From the NCBI GenBank assembly GCA_013812485.1, contig JACCTJ010000258.1, positions 1-7,537 on the forward strand: a stretch of 7,537 nt of DNA, in the 5' to 3' direction. The notes under the pieces are model-generated. The model made no database searches, was not told the DNA's origin, and saw nothing but the letters and a program-made list of their open reading frames with translations. This DNA is from Thermoleophilaceae bacterium. GTDB taxonomy: Bacteria; Actinomycetota; Thermoleophilia; Solirubrobacterales; Thermoleophilaceae. The number at the start of each line of letters is the position of its first letter. Positions within the stretch are counted from its first letter, which is position 1. Below, in pieces: positions 6,031-7,537 of this stretch. The position numbers and the translations under genes were made by a program.

Positions 6031-6045
6031 AGGAATCGTGCGCTC

Positions 6046-7482
6046 ATGCGGCGCGAGGAGGCAGAGTCGGTCGCTCTCTCGGGTGGGGAGCCGGCGCGAG
6101 AGCTGGTCGCGACGCTGATCGAGCAGGTGACCGCACTTCGCGTCGAGGTCGAGGAGCTCGAGCGCCGCCAGAACCGGAGCTCGCAGAACAGCTCGACGCC
6201 GCCGTCTCAGGACCCGCCGATGAGCCGCCAGCAGCGCCGCGCCGAGGCTCGCCGGCGGGCCAAACAGTCGCTTCGAAAGCAGGGCGGCCAGCCAGGTCAC
6301 GAGGGAAAGACGCGCGAGATGGCCCCGCCCGAGCGGGTTGACGAGCGCTTCGACCACCTGCCGAGCCCGTGTGAGTGCGGGCACTGCTTCTCGGGTTCGG
6401 AGGAGCGTCTCGGCGACCCCCTCGTCCACCACAAGTGGGAGCTGCCGCCGATCTCGCCGCTGATCTTCGAGCATCGGCTACACCGCCTCGCCTGCCCGCG
6501 CTGCGGCCAGGCCAACCTCGCCGAGCTGCGCGCGGCGGGGGTCTCGTCCTCGGCCTTCGGGCCGCGGATGGAGGCCCACATCGCCGCCCTGGCAGGCGTC
6601 TACCGGCTCTCGCGCCGGCAGGTCCGAGATGTCGCGGGAGAGATCTTCGGCTGCCCGATCTCGACCGGCGCGGTCGACCAGACGATCATGCGGATGAGCG
6701 CGCTCCTGGCCGATCCGTGGGCCGAGCTTCGAGAGGCCGTGCGCAGAGCCGAGGTCGTCCACGCCGACGAGACGAGCTGGCGCCTGCGCGGCGCCCAGCA
6801 GTGGCTGTGGCTGGCAGCCTCGGCACTTCAGGCCTGCTACCGGATCGACCCCTCACGCTCGCAGCGCGCCGCCAAGGAGCTGCTCGGCGAGGACTTCGGC
6901 GGCTTCGTGATCTCGGACCGCTACGCCGGTTACCACTTCCTCGACGTGCTCCAGCAGCAGCTCTGCTGGGCCCATGTCGTCCGGCAACTCGTCGAGATCT
7001 CCGAGCGAGCGGGCGCCGCCGGCAAGCTCGGGCGCTCGCTCGTCAAGGCCGCTCGCGAGGTGATCGTCGCCCACCGGCGCTACCTCGAAGAGGGCCACGA
7101 GCTCGCCTGGCTGGCCGCCGAGCTGGCTCCGCTTCGGGAGCGGATCGAGGTGCTGCTCGGCAAGGGCGAGCGCGGCCGCCACACCAAGACTGCAAACTTC
7201 TGCGCGGGCCTGCTGCAGGAGTCCGAGGCGCTCTGGACGTTCTGCGAGGTCCCCGGGATCGAGCCCACCAACAACGCCGCCGAGAGAGCGCTCCGCCACG
7301 CCGTGATCATGCGAAAGACCCAGTTCGGCACCCAGTCCGAGCGCGGCAGCCGCTGGGTCGAGCGGATCTGCTCGGTCAAGGAGACCTGCCGCCTTCAAGG
7401 ACGCTCGGCGCTCGGCTACCTGGTCGAGGCGGCCAGCGCCGGCCATCAGCGGCAGCCCGTTCCCTCGCTGGCTCCTCCCTGA
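6046..7482 (+). CDS. tnpC: IS66-family transposase (TnpC), intact
   Basis: A 478-residue DDE transposase that cuts and joins the element's ends. In order it shows an N-terminal leucine-zipper-like coil (about 20-42, LIEQVTALRVEVEELERR). A basic NSSTPPSQDPP and GGQPGHEGK linker follows (48-88). The zinc finger is CGHC (111-114) with CPRC (150-153). The catalytic core has Asp241 in VVHADETSW, Asp291 in VISDRYAGY and Glu413 in PTNNAAERALRHAV. A C-terminal segment holds RICSVKETCRLQGRSALGYL. Length and order fit the complete family. The start is ATG 6046, supported by AAAGGA 12 bases upstream and by the GTG at the same place in copy A. All three acids and four finger cysteines are present, so it may be active. 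No accessory TnpA or TnpB is nearby. Confidence 0.93.
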   Translation: MRREEAESVALSGGEPARELVATLIEQVTALRVEVEELERRQNRSSQNSSTPPSQDPPMSRQQRRAEARRRAKQSLRKQGGQPGHEGKTREMAPPERVDERFDHLPSPCECGHCFSGSEERLGDPLVHHKWELPPISPLIFEHRLHRLACPRCGQANLAELRAAGVSSSAFGPRMEAHIAALAGVYRLSRRQVRDVAGEIFGCPISTGAVDQTIMRMSALLADPWAELREAVRRAEVVHADETSWRLRGAQQWLWLAASALQACYRIDPSRSQRAAKELLGEDFGGFVISDRYAGYHFLDVLQQQLCWAHVVRQLVEISERAGAAGKLGRSLVKAAREVIVAHRRYLEEGHELAWLAAELAPLRERIEVLLGKGERGRHTKTANFCAGLLQESEALWTFCEVPGIEPTNNAAERALRHAVIMRKTQFGTQSERGSRWVERICSVKETCRLQGRSALGYLVEAASAGHQRQPVPSLAPP

Positions 7483-7506
7483 CTTCGGGGCCGGGAAGGA
7501 ACTCGG

Positions 7507-7537
7507 CTCAGGTCGGCGACTCCCCGTGAACGGCTAC
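7507..7537 (+). repeat. IRR of IS66 copy B, ending at the window edge
   Basis: Right terminal repeat. Its reverse complement begins GTAGCCGTTCACGGGG and ends CTGAG, mirroring IRL at 5980-6010. It starts 24 bases after the transposase stop. The final base of the window is the expected outer tip of the element. Confidence 0.82.

Larger units (their letters stand above)
5980..7537 (+). mobile_element. IS66-family element, copy B (intact, ISBst12-like)
   Basis: The element is 1558 bases with terminal repeats GTACGCGTTCACGGGG at 5980 and, reverse-complemented from 7537, GTAGCCGTTCACGGGG. These agree at 25 of 31 positions. It has one complete transposase ORF and no tnpA/tnpB, as in the ISBst12 subgroup of IS66. 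The last base of the window is the last base of IRR, so a target duplication cannot be tested. The left outside flank is GCGAGCGC (5972-5979). Copy A is its inverted, diverged relative 1057 bases away. Confidence 0.88.

Noticed and set aside
5647..6474. 275-residue minus-strand open frame running from IS66-B into the intergenic region
   Set aside because: The part inside IS66-B is a shadow of the transposase. Only the part below 5980 has meaning, as one frame of the kelch fragment.
6375..7529. 384-codon plus-strand open frame within the IS66-B transposase
   Set aside because: Arg/Pro-rich +2 shadow. The 478-residue transposase in another frame carries all family motifs.
5972..7537. Target-site duplication for IS66-B
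   Set aside because: Only the left flank (GCGAGCGC) is visible. The window ends at the element tip, so nothing can be compared.
3344..7537. tnpA and tnpB accessory genes of classical IS66
   Set aside because: Only about 60 bases lie between each left end and the transposase start, leaving no room. The single-ORF ISBst12-like layout explains this.
1..7537. CRISPR array, toxin-antitoxin or defence system
   Set aside because: No regularly spaced repeats were seen, and no recognisable defence or toxin-antitoxin protein appears in any frame.

Overview
The window is high-GC DNA. Its codon use, and glycosyltransferase and IS-element wording that I associate with Actinomycetota (possibly Thermoleophilia-like soil lineages), suggest an uncultured or poorly sampled high-GC actinobacterium. 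This placement is an inference from style, not from a marker gene.

Left part (1-2637). The window opens with the last 41 codons of what looks like an ABC-F ATPase, followed by a terminator-like hairpin. A 330-base gap then holds a degenerate tRNA-Trp(CCA)-like sequence and a second, more decayed copy of part of it just upstream. Next comes a two-gene, translationally coupled plus-strand unit: an FAD-dependent oxidoreductase carrying two single-base frameshifts, and an intact family-2-type glycosyltransferase. This resembles a piece of a surface-glycan biosynthesis locus.

Middle part (2638-5979). A minus-strand family-1/4-type glycosyltransferase remains only as a frameshifted C-terminal part. 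Its upstream end is cut exactly by the terminal repeat of a decayed, single-ORF IS66-family element (copy A, 3344-4922). On the other side of that element lies not the rest of the glycosyltransferase but the N-terminal 71 codons of an IS110-family transposase, with a structured leader that could be a bridge-RNA remnant. Then comes an intact small cupin gene, followed by a frameshifted fragment of a kelch/galactose-oxidase-like protein that is cut by the second IS66 element.

Right part (5980-7537). A complete, apparently intact IS66-family element (copy B, ISBst12-like layout with one transposase ORF and no tnpA/tnpB) runs from its left inverted repeat to its right inverted repeat. The right repeat ends on the final base of the window.

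Taken together this is an insertion-sequence-rich mosaic next to a glycan locus. Intact genes (glycosyltransferase 2, cupin, IS66-B transposase) sit among fragments. Every frameshift that could be resolved has the net phase of a one-base loss. That points either to deletion-biased gene decay or to a systematic sequence/assembly error. No defence system, CRISPR array or clearly novel multi-gene system is visible. The most interesting leads are the IS110 leader RNA, the shared structured leader of the two IS66 elements, the missing target duplication and mismatched flanks of IS66-A, and the duplicated tRNA-Trp-like relic.
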